64,000 bases of DNA, taken from positions 1-64,000 of the forward strand of contig CBDHFQ010000029.1 of NCBI GenBank assembly GCA_965262565.1, given 5' to 3'. Positions 1 through 9,392 of this stretch are shown here, in pieces. Source of the DNA: CBDHFQ01 sp965262565. GTDB taxonomy: Bacteria; Bacteroidota; Bacteroidia; J057. The position numbers and the translations under genes were made by a program. Positions within the stretch are counted from its first letter, which is position 1. Every line of letters begins with the position of its first letter. Below the pieces are notes generated by a model, which saw only the letters and a list, made by a program, of their open reading frames with translations, was not told the origin of the DNA and made no database searches.

Positions 1-150
1 GGAAAACTTACTCAATACAATAAATTTTTATAGCAAAAACATTTAATAATTATACCATTAGAACCTATGTATCTATTTTTGGGAAAGGATTTATGAGAAA
101 AAATGCCTTAATTTTCCAAAAAACTGTTTTAAAATTAAGTAAATCTTATC

Positions 151-2352
151 ATGGAGATTGATCAAACCCATGCCCGGTTGATAGCTAAGGAAATGAGTTT
201 ACAAGTTAGACAAGTAGTCGCAACCTTACATCTCATCTCGGAAGGTGCTACTATTCCTTTTATGGCCAGGTATAGAAAAGAGGCAACTGGAGGGCTGGAT
301 GAATTGCAGTTGGCAGAAATCAGAGATACAGCCACACGCTTGGAACAACTTGATACAAGGAGGAAAGCTATATTAAAATCCTTAGGTGAGAGAGAATTAC
401 TTACAAAGGAGTTAGAAGAAGCTATTATCGCCGCTGATAATATTAATCGTCTGGAAGATATATATCTACCCTATAAACCCAAGCGAAGAACCAGAGCAAC
501 CATAGCGAAAGAGAAAGGATTGACCCCTCTGGCAGAATTGATATGGGAACAGAAATCTTATGTGGAACCTCAGATAGAAGCTATGAGTTACATTAATAAG
601 GAGGTAGAAGTAAACAATGAAGAAGATGCCTTAAAAGGGGCAAGAGATATTATGGCGGAGTGGATTAACGAAGAGGCAGATGTCAGGGCTAGTATGAGGA
701 GATTATTTGTAAATAAAGCTTCTATTGTCTCTAAGGTGATGAAGGGGAAAGAGGAAGAAGGGCAGAAATACAAGGATTACTTTGACTGGTCAGAACCCAT
801 CGCAAAAATTCCTTCACACCGATTGCTGGCAATGAGGAGAGGGGAGAAAGAACTGATACTTTCATTGAGCATTAGACCCGAAACAGAAGATGCGGTTGAA
901 TTATTGTCCCGCTCATTTATCAAAGGGAACAATGAAAGTAGTAATCAAGTACAACTGGCAATAGAGGATTCTTATAAAAGATTAATGGCTCCTTCTATGG
1001 AGACAGAAATCAGATTATTGAGCAAAGAAAAAGCAGATGAGGAAGCTATTCATGTATTTGTCGATAATTTAAGGCAATTATTATTAGCTGCACCTCTAGG
1101 AAGAAAACGAGTGATGGCTATTGATCCTGGATTTCGTACAGGATGCAAAGTGGTATGCTTGGATCATCAGGGACAATTGCTGGAATATACAGCTATTTTC
1201 CCTCATCCTCCCCAACAACGAAAAGCACAATCAGAACTCGTCTTGACAGAATTAGCCCAAAAGCATAAGATTGAGGTTATAGCTGTAGGAAATGGGACCG
1301 CTTCCAGAGAAACAGAACAATTCCTTAGAAGTATCGAATTGCCTAAGGAAACTCTCATCGTTATGGTAAGTGAAAATGGCGCTTCTGTTTATTCGGCTTC
1401 CGAAGTAGCCAGGGAAGAATTTCCCGATCATGATGTAACCGTAAGAGGAGCAGTATCTATAGGACGCAGGTTAATGGATCCTTTAGCAGAATTAGTGAAA
1501 ATAGATCCAAAATCAATAGGAGTAGGGCAATATCAACATGATGTGGACCAAAATGCCTTAAAAAAGAGCCTTGATGATACTGTAATGAGCTGTGTGAATG
1601 CGGTAGGCGTGGAAGTGAATACTGCCAGCAAGCAGTTACTCACTTATGTTTCTGGTTTAGGACCTACGCTGGCGGAAAATATTGTTAAATATAGAAGTGA
1701 ACATGGAGCGTTTCACTCAAGATCGCAATTACTGAAGGTACAACGTTTAGGACCTAAAGCATTTGAACAGGCAGCAGGATTTCTTAGAATAAGAGAAGCT
1801 AACAATCCGTTGGATGCGAGTGCAGTACATCCTGAGAGCTATAGGGTAGTAGAAAAAATGGCGGCTGATATGGAGGTGAATGTAAAGCAGCTTATTGAAA
1901 GTGAGTCTCTACGCAAAAAGATTAAGTTGGAAAATTATATAGATGACCGGATAGGTATACCTACCTTAAAAGATATTTTGAATGAATTAGCAAAACCAGG
2001 TAGAGATCCCAGGGAGCAATTTGAGACTTTTAGTTTTGATGAAAGGGTTCATGACATGGAAGATTTGTTTGAAGGAATGATTCTTCCAGGGATTGTAACT
2101 AATATAACGGATTTTGGTGCTTTTGTAGATGTTGGGGTACATCAAGATGGCTTGGTACATCTTAGCCAATTAGCCAATAAATTTGTCAAACATCCTTCCG
2201 AAGTAGTAAAGGTTCATCAAAAGGTCCAAGTGAAAGTACTTTCTGTGGATATTGGAAGAAGGAGAATTGGATTGTCGATGAAAACGGAAGAAGCTACTCC
2301 TTTAGAAAGCGACTATATAAGAGTAAAAAAGCAAAAGAAGAAAAGGAGGTAA
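151..2352 (+). CDS. tex: Tex-family RNA-binding transcription accessory protein
   Basis: This is a full-length Tex/YhgF protein (733 aa), a conserved cytoplasmic nucleic-acid-binding factor linked to transcription. Visible domains in order: an N-terminal Tex helical region (about 1-190), a YqgF/RNase H-like fold beginning near residue 321 with the motif AIDPGFRTGCK, a helix-hairpin-helix region (about 485-560, with SGLGPTLAENIV), and a C-terminal S1 domain (about 643-715, with DFGAFVDVGVHQDGLVHLS). The tail is rich in lysine and arginine, as is common for the family. It stands alone on the plus strand and converges with the sugar dehydrogenase gene downstream. The identification is very secure; the exact role in this organism is not known. 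Confidence 0.97.
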   Translation: MEIDQTHARLIAKEMSLQVRQVVATLHLISEGATIPFMARYRKEATGGLDELQLAEIRDTATRLEQLDTRRKAILKSLGERELLTKELEEAIIAADNINRLEDIYLPYKPKRRTRATIAKEKGLTPLAELIWEQKSYVEPQIEAMSYINKEVEVNNEEDALKGARDIMAEWINEEADVRASMRRLFVNKASIVSKVMKGKEEEGQKYKDYFDWSEPIAKIPSHRLLAMRRGEKELILSLSIRPETEDAVELLSRSFIKGNNESSNQVQLAIEDSYKRLMAPSMETEIRLLSKEKADEEAIHVFVDNLRQLLLAAPLGRKRVMAIDPGFRTGCKVVCLDHQGQLLEYTAIFPHPPQQRKAQSELVLTELAQKHKIEVIAVGNGTASRETEQFLRSIELPKETLIVMVSENGASVYSASEVAREEFPDHDVTVRGAVSIGRRLMDPLAELVKIDPKSIGVGQYQHDVDQNALKKSLDDTVMSCVNAVGVEVNTASKQLLTYVSGLGPTLAENIVKYRSEHGAFHSRSQLLKVQRLGPKAFEQAAGFLRIREANNPLDASAVHPESYRVVEKMAADMEVNVKQLIESESLRKKIKLENYIDDRIGIPTLKDILNELAKPGRDPREQFETFSFDERVHDMEDLFEGMILPGIVTNITDFGAFVDVGVHQDGLVHLSQLANKFVKHPSEVVKVHQKVQVKVLSVDIGRRRIGLSMKTEEATPLESDYIRVKKQKKKRR

Positions 2353-2404
2353 TGATCCTTTTCTTCCTCTATATCCTTTGGACAAATAATGTTTAAAAAA
2401 TGAA

Positions 2405-3799
2405 TTAGTGTTGTAAAACTAATTTCGGCTTTGGGTTTGAGTAACCTAAGAGGGTAATTTTATCTCTATGTTCTTTCACATTCTTTGCTGCATTTCTTGT
2501 ATCAATAACATGGCGAGAATGCTGAACGATAAAATTCATATCAAAGGCATCATGATCAGTGATAATGATGGCGCAATTATAAGAGGCCAGCGTTTCTTCT
2601 GTAAGGTCTACTGAGTAATATGTTTTACCTCCTACAACATATTCAGGCGCCCAGGGATCACTATAATCAATATTTTGTATTCCTTCTTCTAATAATCTGT
2701 GAACTATAGCTTCCGAAGGAGAATTTCTTAAGTCTTTTACGTTTTTCTTAAATGAAGCGCCGATAATTAGTATTCTCGCTTCACTAAGGGTAATAGGTTG
2801 GCGAGCGATTTCACGCATAACCAGATCAGTAACATGATATGACATGCTCTCATTAACATTTGCTGCTAGTGTAATGAACTTAGTTTCAAAGTCAAAAGCT
2901 CTTGCTAACCATGAAAGGTAGTACGGATCAATGGGGATACAATGTCCACCCACTCCTGGTCCAGGTGTAAATCTCATAAATCCGAAAGGCTTTGTACTTG
3001 CTGCATCAATGACCTCCCAAACATCTATTCCCCCTATCCTTTCGCAAAGTAATGCCAGCTCATTCACTAAAGCGATATTCACACTTCTAAAAATATTTTC
3101 CAGAAGCTTTTCCAGCTCAGCAATCTTTGGATTATTGACCATATATACATCTTTCACGATTTGGTGGTTCGTGTAAGAAGCGATAATGGTACTGATTTCA
3201 TTAACCCCTCCTGTAACAATGGGAGTGGTAGCTGTAGTGTAAACCTTATTACCGGGATCCACTCTCTCAGGACTGAAGGCAACAAAGAAATCTTCTCCTG
3301 CGGTTAATCCTGATTGGTTTAAGATGGGAATAAGATGGTTTTCTGTAGTACCTGGAAAAGTAGTACTCTTTAATATGATTAATTTCCCTTCTGTTAATAT
3401 ATCTTTGATCCCTTCAGAAGCATTCAGTATATAGGAAATATCCGGATCTTTATTCTCATTAAAAGGAGTAGGTACGGCTATATAAATAATATCCACATCT
3501 GATAGAGCTTCATATTGAGTGGAAGGAATTAAAAGCCCAGCTGAAACAACGGTGGCTATCTCTTCATCGTCTAAATCTTCAATATAATTTTCTCCGCGAG
3601 CCAAGGAATCTATTTTCGCTTCTGAAATATCTACCCCGACACAACTAAATCCTTTTTTACAAAATTCTAAAGCAATGGGTAGTCCAACATATCCTAACCC
3701 TACTACTCCTATTTTCGCCTCTTTAGTGGATAGTTTTTCAGATAGGCTAAGGGCAGGTCCGTTTAATTGATTAAGCAACTCAACATTAAAAAGTCTCAT
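2405..3799 (-). CDS. UDP-N-acetyl-hexosamine 6-dehydrogenase family (nucleotide sugar dehydrogenase)
   Basis: This enzyme (464 aa) belongs to the UDP-glucose/GDP-mannose dehydrogenase superfamily and should oxidise C6 of a UDP-sugar to a uronic acid using two NAD+, supplying precursors for capsule, LPS or exopolysaccharide. The Rossmann motif GVVGLGYVGLP is at residues 31-41 and the catalytic-cysteine motif GGHCIPIDP has Cys287. The sequence style (FTPGPGVGGHCIPIDPYYL) fits the WbpA/TviB/WecC branch, which acts on UDP-GlcNAc or UDP-ManNAc types, rather than UDP-glucose dehydrogenase; the exact substrate is not determinable here. It lies 95 bp downstream of the phosphatase gene on the same strand and close to two glycosyltransferases, which supports a role in surface-glycan synthesis. 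Confidence 0.93.
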   Translation of the reverse strand: MRLFNVELLNQLNGPALSLSEKLSTKEAKIGVVGLGYVGLPIALEFCKKGFSCVGVDISEAKIDSLARGENYIEDLDDEEIATVVSAGLLIPSTQYEALSDVDIIYIAVPTPFNENKDPDISYILNASEGIKDILTEGKLIILKSTTFPGTTENHLIPILNQSGLTAGEDFFVAFSPERVDPGNKVYTTATTPIVTGGVNEISTIIASYTNHQIVKDVYMVNNPKIAELEKLLENIFRSVNIALVNELALLCERIGGIDVWEVIDAASTKPFGFMRFTPGPGVGGHCIPIDPYYLSWLARAFDFETKFITLAANVNESMSYHVTDLVMREIARQPITLSEARILIIGASFKKNVKDLRNSPSEAIVHRLLEEGIQNIDYSDPWAPEYVVGGKTYYSVDLTEETLASYNCAIIITDHDAFDMNFIVQHSRHVIDTRNAAKNVKEHRDKITLLGYSNPKPKLVLQH

Positions 3800-3894
3800 A
3801 TATCTAATTAAATTAATAAGCTTTTTTATCCGTGTATATTTTTGTTGTCGATATTATGTGAAGTAAATAGATATTTTGCTTTTGCACACACCTT

Positions 3895-5124
3895 TCATGC
3901 TAGAAATTTTACACTTAGCATAGTAATATCATCACTTGCCTCTACATCACGTGAATAATTATATAACATATGTAAAACATGTTGGGTTATTTCATTGGAA
4001 GAGTACGCATGTTTGCCTTTGAGAATGTTGATTAATCTTTCAGTTCCGAACATTTCCCCTTTTTCATTTTCCTGTTCTACTATTCCGTCAGTGTACATAA
4101 ATAGTAAGTCTCCTGGATGATATCTGAACGAATTTACTTCTACCTCCAAATTGGGCATAATGCCTAATAATACACTTCCACTTTCGAGTTGTTTATAAGC
4201 ATTATTATGGAGAAAAATGGGGTAATTATGTCCGGCATTTACATAGGTAACTTTTTGATCTGCTATATCTATCCTGGCCAGGAATAGAGTAACAAATTTT
4301 TCTCCGGTAGTGATGTTGAATAAAATACTGTTTAATTCCTGTATAATAGATTCCAGTGATTCGTACTGTGCACATAATGCGCGCAAATTAGCTTGCAAAT
4401 TAGACATCAATAAAGCAGCGCCAATCCCCTTCCCTGATACATCAGCAATACAGACGAAGATGGTTTTCTCGCCTTTATTAATAACATCGTAAAAATCTCC
4501 TCCTATGCGATAGTGGGATTTCAGTTTAGCACTAATATCGACATCCTTGAATCGGCTGAAATCCGATATTAATAATTGTTTTTGGATGGTCTCAGCTACT
4601 TCCAGCTCCCTAATGAGTAGCTCACGGCGCATATTTTCTTGAAATAATTGCTTATTCTGAATGGCAACGGATAAAATATTTCCAAGGGTTTCAATAAAAA
4701 TAAGGTCGCTTTGGGCTTCCATCTCGGTGTCTGCAAACTCTGCTATAACGAAATATGCCGTTATTTCTCCTTTATTGTCAATAGGTATAACATACTCTAC
4801 TTTATGCGAGGAAAGTCTCGGATATGAGGACGAATCAATGGAAGTGAGCTTGCGAATCCCTATCATCTCATCCAGAACAGACATATTAAATCGAGAAAAG
4901 CCTACCCTAAGCCCTTCTATCCATTCTCCACTCGAGAAATAAAAAAATATCATTTTCTTCACACCTAATTGTGCGCGAAGTACATTTCTTGTAATAGTAC
5001 ACAATTGGCTGATTTTTAACTCAGCGTGATTAATGGTCCTCAAAACATCCAGCAAAGCGTCCGATTCCAAGCGCTTTAAATCAAGCAGTTTTTGAGGATC
5101 TGTTGTATTATATGCATTCTTCAT
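3895..5124 (-). CDS. SpoIIE/PP2C-type serine phosphatase with N-terminal GAF-like region
   Basis: The C-terminal half (about 200-409) is a PP2C SIGMA/SpoIIE phosphatase domain: GGDFYD at about 208-213 and DVSGKGIGAALLMS carry metal-binding aspartates, followed by VNAGHNYP and LLFMYTDGIVE. The N-terminal half resembles a GAF-type sensory region, with a short helical linker (RRELLIRELEVAETIQKQLL) typical of RsbU-like proteins. Such proteins dephosphorylate anti-sigma-antagonist-type partners or signalling proteins in the cytoplasm. An open frame continues upstream to 5262, but it overlaps the preceding gene; the ATG at 5124 lies 4 nt after that gene's stop and is the likely start (409 aa). No anti-sigma factor or STAS partner is visible nearby. 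Confidence 0.9.
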   Translation of the reverse strand: MKNAYNTTDPQKLLDLKRLESDALLDVLRTINHAELKISQLCTITRNVLRAQLGVKKMIFFYFSSGEWIEGLRVGFSRFNMSVLDEMIGIRKLTSIDSSSYPRLSSHKVEYVIPIDNKGEITAYFVIAEFADTEMEAQSDLIFIETLGNILSVAIQNKQLFQENMRRELLIRELEVAETIQKQLLISDFSRFKDVDISAKLKSHYRIGGDFYDVINKGEKTIFVCIADVSGKGIGAALLMSNLQANLRALCAQYESLESIIQELNSILFNITTGEKFVTLFLARIDIADQKVTYVNAGHNYPIFLHNNAYKQLESGSVLLGIMPNLEVEVNSFRYHPGDLLFMYTDGIVEQENEKGEMFGTERLINILKGKHAYSSNEITQHVLHMLYNYSRDVEASDDITMLSVKFLA

Positions 5125-5128
5125 TATC

Positions 5129-5407
5129 CTAGGACATATTACCGGTCGACACTTTATCCAATCCCTTTTTAGTTGCGACAAAAGCATACTTTTCAAGCTG
5201 GTCAGAATCGAAAATGGCAATTCTTTTGTAGTCAGCCTGAGCATTCGGTCGTTCCAACACATGGATCCACCCTTTATCGATCATAATTCTCAATTCATCC
5301 CTTAATATGGGTAAAGTTGTCTCAATTTCATTCTTCAATTGCTCGAAGGTAGATTCTAGAAAAAGAGCATTGAGAATGGCTTCTTGTATGTCGTTTACTT
5401 TGCTCAT
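5129..5407 (-). CDS. small winged-helix-like protein coupled to the SpoIIE phosphatase
   Basis: This 92-residue protein starts MSKVNDIQEAILNALF. The reading frame is open further upstream (to 5512), but the ATG at 5407 overlaps the glycosyltransferase stop as ATGA and is the natural start. The predicted helices followed by a charged segment (LPILRDELRIMIDKGWIHVLE, about 30-50) look like a winged-helix fold in which a recognition helix precedes a beta wing; this is a judgement by eye. No catalytic motif is visible. It lies between a glycosyltransferase gene (ATGA overlap) and the phosphatase gene (4 nt gap), so it is probably translated together with them and could act with the phosphatase. 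Confidence 0.75.
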   Translation of the reverse strand: MSKVNDIQEAILNALFLESTFEQLKNEIETTLPILRDELRIMIDKGWIHVLERPNAQADYKRIAIFDSDQLEKYAFVATKKGLDKVSTGNMS

Positions 5408-6582
5408 GATACTGTTCTTCCTTTCCATTGATAGGTTCGTAGACGATTTCCAGCGACTCCTATCCACAGAACATAACCTATATATAATATTTCCAATGGG
5501 AGTAGATACCATAAAAGGTTCAAATTACGGAAAAATTTGGCGGAACTGGTCAGTAGAGTTGCATCAACCAGACATTTTACGGCGAGAAAGGTTCCCAAAT
5601 AAAGGAAATTATCTAAACTGATAATAGAAAAAATACCTAAAATTGGAAATGTGAGGAAAGCGAAATAGTAGATGAGTTGTACCAAATTAATCGACCTGAC
5701 AGTATAACTTCTGGCTTTACTTACCCATCTGAGACGTTGAGACATCAGAGAGCGCCAGTTGGAAATAGCAGGTGTTCGAATAATAGCACCTGAGCATTTA
5801 ATAAATCGAATACTATTTGGTGCATACTTAATAAACTTTTGAAGCAACAGTTCATCATCCCCTGAAGCTACTTGCCGGATGCCAGAATAACCGCCCAGTG
5901 TGTTAAAAGATTGTTTTCTGTATCCCATATTGGCACCATTACACATATTAGGAGTTCCCACGGCCATATTTCCTGCTCCTAAAGCAATTAATCCCATAAA
6001 TTCCAGGCTTTGAATCCGTTGTAGAAAAGTCGAATCATAGGTTAAAAAAACGGGACCACTCAAAAAATGAATATCTTTTTCGATGTGATTAGCCATCGTC
6101 CTGATCCATGAGAAAGGAGCTACACAATCCCCATCTGTCTGAAAAATCCACTCTCCCTGAGCATTGGCCACACCTACATTTAAGGCAGCTTTTTTAAATG
6201 CTGTTCCTGCTGGTATAGAATAATCCTTCAGGTTCAATATTTTTAGGTTGGGATATTCTTGGGTGAGTTGTAGGGCAATGTCCAGGGTAAGATCAGTAGA
6301 GTGATCATTCACCAGGATTACTTCATATCGCTCTTGTGGATATTCTTGAGTTAACAGAGAGGTAAGACAAGAAAAAATATGATCCGCTTCGTTCCGGGCA
6401 GCTACGATGACAGAAATAAAGGGAAGAGAGACTTGGGAATGTGAGAGTTGATTGCGGCAAATAATACGAGAAAATCCCCATGCTGCTCTCAACGTAAGCA
6501 GGTAATATAAGATAAGACAACAGCTACAAAAGCATAATAGAATAAAAAGCCCATCTATAAATATTGTGAAAGTACTTCCCAC
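5404..6582 (-). CDS. membrane glycosyltransferase family 2
   Basis: A GT-A fold family 2 glycosyltransferase (392 aa) anchored by an N-terminal hydrophobic helix (about 8-32) and by two or more C-terminal membrane helices (about 300-375). The catalytic region shows VSLPFISVIVAARNEADHI, the nucleotide-sugar-binding VNDHSTD, a DxD-like TDGDC, and a QRLRW motif (Q-x-x-R-W) typical of membrane-bound, often processive GT2 enzymes. It probably transfers a sugar to a lipid or growing polysaccharide at the inner membrane. Its first 28 nt overlap the end of the GT4 gene, and its stop overlaps the start of the small winged-helix-like gene, so the three genes form one transcription unit. The acceptor is unknown. 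Confidence 0.92.
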   Translation of the reverse strand: MGSTFTIFIDGLFILLCFCSCCLILYYLLTLRAAWGFSRIICRNQLSHSQVSLPFISVIVAARNEADHIFSCLTSLLTQEYPQERYEVILVNDHSTDLTLDIALQLTQEYPNLKILNLKDYSIPAGTAFKKAALNVGVANAQGEWIFQTDGDCVAPFSWIRTMANHIEKDIHFLSGPVFLTYDSTFLQRIQSLEFMGLIALGAGNMAVGTPNMCNGANMGYRKQSFNTLGGYSGIRQVASGDDELLLQKFIKYAPNSIRFIKCSGAIIRTPAISNWRSLMSQRLRWVSKARSYTVRSINLVQLIYYFAFLTFPILGIFSIISLDNFLYLGTFLAVKCLVDATLLTSSAKFFRNLNLLWYLLPLEILYIGYVLWIGVAGNRLRTYQWKGRTVS

Positions 6583-7688
6583 GTTTTCTGATATGTCAGG
6601 TCCCAGCTAAATTTTTCTCTTTGACGTTTTCCTTTATTAATTAGTTTTTCCCTTAAGTGGGAATCTATATATAATTGCTTCATGGCATCAGCTATTTCAT
6701 TTACCTGAAAAGGATCTACCATGATAGCAGCATCTCCAGCAACTTCAGGAATCGAACTCCCATTACTGCATATAACGGGTACTTCACAGTGCATCGCCTC
6801 TAGAATAGGAATTCCAAAGCCTTCAAAATAGGGTATAAAACAAAGACCTAAAGAAGCTGCATGCAAATCATTTAACACCTTATCAGTTACATAGCCAGTA
6901 AATAATACATCCTCTTTATGTGCCATTTGTTCGTAGGTTTCTTTCAATACATTATTTTTCCACCCTTCCCTTCCTACTAACACCAATTTTACTTTTGATG
7001 GCACCTGTTGCTTAAATAAGTCGAAGCTTTTTAACAGGTTGGGAATATTCTTTCTGGGTTGAAGCGTACCAACGAAATGAAAATAAGGTTGGCCTTGGGC
7101 ATATTGTTCTCTGATGGTAGCTTTTTCAGGTTCGGAAATAGGATGAAAATGATCACTCACACCATTATATACTACAGAGACGGATTCTGGAGCTAACTGA
7201 TAGTGAGTAATAATATCTGATTTGCTAAACTCAGAAACAGTTATTACATGGCTAGCTTTGTGGGCGTAAATCCTGGAGTATTTTCTGCAATAATAAGCGG
7301 CCCACTTCCCTATATCCTGAGGAAAATGTTCGTAAGCGATATCGTGAAATACGGGAATCTGAGGAATCGTGGCGTGATTAGTTAAGTAAAATTCTGGAGA
7401 GAAAAATAAATTAGGAGATAACTGGCGGATTTTTAAGGGCAATAGGTAATGGAACCACCATTTCCAAATTATAGGATGTCTGGTAGGAGGAGGGATGATG
7501 TGGGGGAATATATTTTCTGCAAATACAAAGCGATCCTCATACGGACGATCAAAGAAAAAAGAAAAGCGTATGTCAGGATGAGCATAAACCATTCTCTGGA
7601 GAAGTTCAAAAGTAAATCTCCCTATGCCATCAAGTTTTTTGGATTGAAGAACGCGTGTATTTACTGCAATATGAGACCGATAGGTCAT
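6555..7688 (-). CDS. glycosyltransferase family 4
   Basis: A GT-B fold glycosyltransferase (377 aa) of the GT4 (formerly GT1) group. Diagnostic segments are FHFVGTLQPRKNIPNLL in the middle, which begins the donor-binding domain, and the E-x7-E motif region EGFGIPILEAMHCEVPVICS (about 285-305) that binds the nucleotide-sugar. The N-terminal DGIGRFTFELLQRM is the usual acceptor-side glycine loop. It is cytoplasmic or peripheral at the membrane. The gene lies 29 bp downstream of the GltS-like gene and overlaps the GT2 gene by 28 nt. It is probably part of a surface-polysaccharide pathway; the donor is often GDP-mannose for relatives, but that cannot be read here. Confidence 0.93.
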   Translation of the reverse strand: MTYRSHIAVNTRVLQSKKLDGIGRFTFELLQRMVYAHPDIRFSFFFDRPYEDRFVFAENIFPHIIPPPTRHPIIWKWWFHYLLPLKIRQLSPNLFFSPEFYLTNHATIPQIPVFHDIAYEHFPQDIGKWAAYYCRKYSRIYAHKASHVITVSEFSKSDIITHYQLAPESVSVVYNGVSDHFHPISEPEKATIREQYAQGQPYFHFVGTLQPRKNIPNLLKSFDLFKQQVPSKVKLVLVGREGWKNNVLKETYEQMAHKEDVLFTGYVTDKVLNDLHAASLGLCFIPYFEGFGIPILEAMHCEVPVICSNGSSIPEVAGDAAIMVDPFQVNEIADAMKQLYIDSHLREKLINKGKRQREKFSWDLTYQKTWEVLSQYL

Positions 7689-7717
7689 AAAACTGTCTAT
7701 ATTTTCCTCGTGTATGC

Positions 7718-9328
7718 TCAGGAGGTAATTTTTCCGTTATTGAGTTGGAGTTTTGCATCCGATATTGGAAGAGACGATGCTCCTCCTAGATGAGGACAAT
7801 GTAGAAGGGTTTCCATTCCTTCAAAATGTACTAGTCTCTTAAGATACCCAAAGGTAGTAGATAAGCTTTGTGTTTTGTGATTATCGCCCATACTCAATTG
7901 AACATCTTCCATGGTAAGTTGGCAGGGATGCTCATAGGCACAAGCATGAGTAATTTCCAGTACTTCCTTACGGAAATTTTTTATATAATTAGCAAATCTG
8001 ACTGACTTTAAGTTGGTGTCAATTCCTGCCTGAAGCCATTTGCTTTGAGTGGCTACACCTGAGGGGCAATGATTAGTATGGCATAATTGAGCCTGAATAC
8101 AACCTATAGACATCATGGCTTCTCTGGCTACATTAATTACATCAGCTCCCAGCGCAAACGCCATAAGTGCGTTGGAGGGAAGGCCCAGCTTTCCCGAAGC
8201 GATAAATACCAGTTTATCGGATAAACCGCGTTCATTAAATATCTTATAAATGTTGGTAAAGGCGTACATGAAAGGTAAGGAAACGTGATCTGCAAAAGCG
8301 GGGGGAGCGGCACCGGTTCCTCCTTCACCTCCATCTACTGCAATGAAATCAGGTCCTTTTCCCGTCTCGACCATCAAGTCTGCTAATTCATACCATTTAT
8401 CTGGTTTCCCTACGGCTGATTTGATCCCTACAGGCAGACCGGTTTCTCTGGCTATCTGTTCTACGAAGTAGATGAGTTCTTCTATATTGCTAAAGGCAGT
8501 ATGGAAGGAGGGAGAGATCACATCCTTTCCGACGGTAACTCCACGTATTTCAGCAATTTCTTTGGTGATTTTCTTTCCAGGTAATACACCGCCTTTTCCA
8601 GGTTTTGCTCCCTGAGATAATTTTACTTCTATGGCCCTAATAAAAGGAAATTTTTCTACTAATGATTTCATCTTACTCATTGAAAAATTTCCATCGGCAT
8701 CCCTTACTCCAAAATAACCCGTACCAAAGTGAAAAACTACATCAGCTCCATTTGAATGATAGGAAGATAAGCCTCCTTCTCCTGTATTATGATAGCATTC
8801 TGCCATCTTGGCGCCCATATTTAACGATTGGACAGCGGCTTTAGAAAGAGAACCATAACTCATAGCAGAAATATTAATAATGGATTTGGGTCTGTAAGGT
8901 CGTTTTCTGTGAGGGCCTATCACTTTTGCTGAGGGAAGAAAATAGGGATCAGATAGATTTGGATGACCTTCGGGTATATGGTAAGGAATCATACATGGAT
9001 TAATAAAGATATACCCGGGGCTGTGAATATCCTGATCTGTACCAAATGCCTGATAATTGTTCTCTTTTTTTGAAGATGCATAAATCCAAGATCGTTGACT
9101 TCGATTGAAGGGAAGTTCTTCTCGATTGTTGGCGACAATGTACTGTCGCAATTCCGGACCTATACTTTCCAACCAGTATCTAAAATGGCCGATAATAGGA
9201 AAATTATGAAGGATAGTGTGTTTTCGCTGAATAAAAACGTCATATATTGCCACAAGCAGTAGAAGAATAATGAGGTAACCCCACCACGGTATAAAATAGA
9301 CGTATTCAAATAAAGCCTTCATATACAT
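7718..9328 (-). CDS. FMN-binding glutamate synthase-like protein with membrane anchor
   Basis: This 536-residue protein matches the stand-alone glutamate synthase-like (Glu_synthase) family. It has an N-terminal membrane helix (about 12-32), then the FMN/TIM-barrel domain with SYGSLSKAAVQSLNMGA, the glycine-rich IAVDGGEGGTGAAPP and the cysteine cluster GCIQAQLCHTNHC (Cys410, Cys416, Cys421; C-x5-C-x4-C), which in GltB holds a 3Fe-4S cluster. It lacks the amidotransferase and other GltB domains, so glutamate synthesis is not assured; for most stand-alone members the reaction is undefined. An ATG two codons inside (9322) is an alternative start. It leads the minus-strand block of glycosyltransferase and phosphatase genes, with a 29 bp gap. 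Confidence 0.9.
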   Translation of the reverse strand: MYMKALFEYVYFIPWWGYLIILLLLVAIYDVFIQRKHTILHNFPIIGHFRYWLESIGPELRQYIVANNREELPFNRSQRSWIYASSKKENNYQAFGTDQDIHSPGYIFINPCMIPYHIPEGHPNLSDPYFLPSAKVIGPHRKRPYRPKSIINISAMSYGSLSKAAVQSLNMGAKMAECYHNTGEGGLSSYHSNGADVVFHFGTGYFGVRDADGNFSMSKMKSLVEKFPFIRAIEVKLSQGAKPGKGGVLPGKKITKEIAEIRGVTVGKDVISPSFHTAFSNIEELIYFVEQIARETGLPVGIKSAVGKPDKWYELADLMVETGKGPDFIAVDGGEGGTGAAPPAFADHVSLPFMYAFTNIYKIFNERGLSDKLVFIASGKLGLPSNALMAFALGADVINVAREAMMSIGCIQAQLCHTNHCPSGVATQSKWLQAGIDTNLKSVRFANYIKNFRKEVLEITHACAYEHPCQLTMEDVQLSMGDNHKTQSLSTTFGYLKRLVHFEGMETLLHCPHLGGASSLPISDAKLQLNNGKITS

Positions 9329-9392
9329 TTAATAGTAGTTTATCCAGGTTAGTTAAAACAAGGATCAAGTTAAGATATTTTGGCCTTATTAT

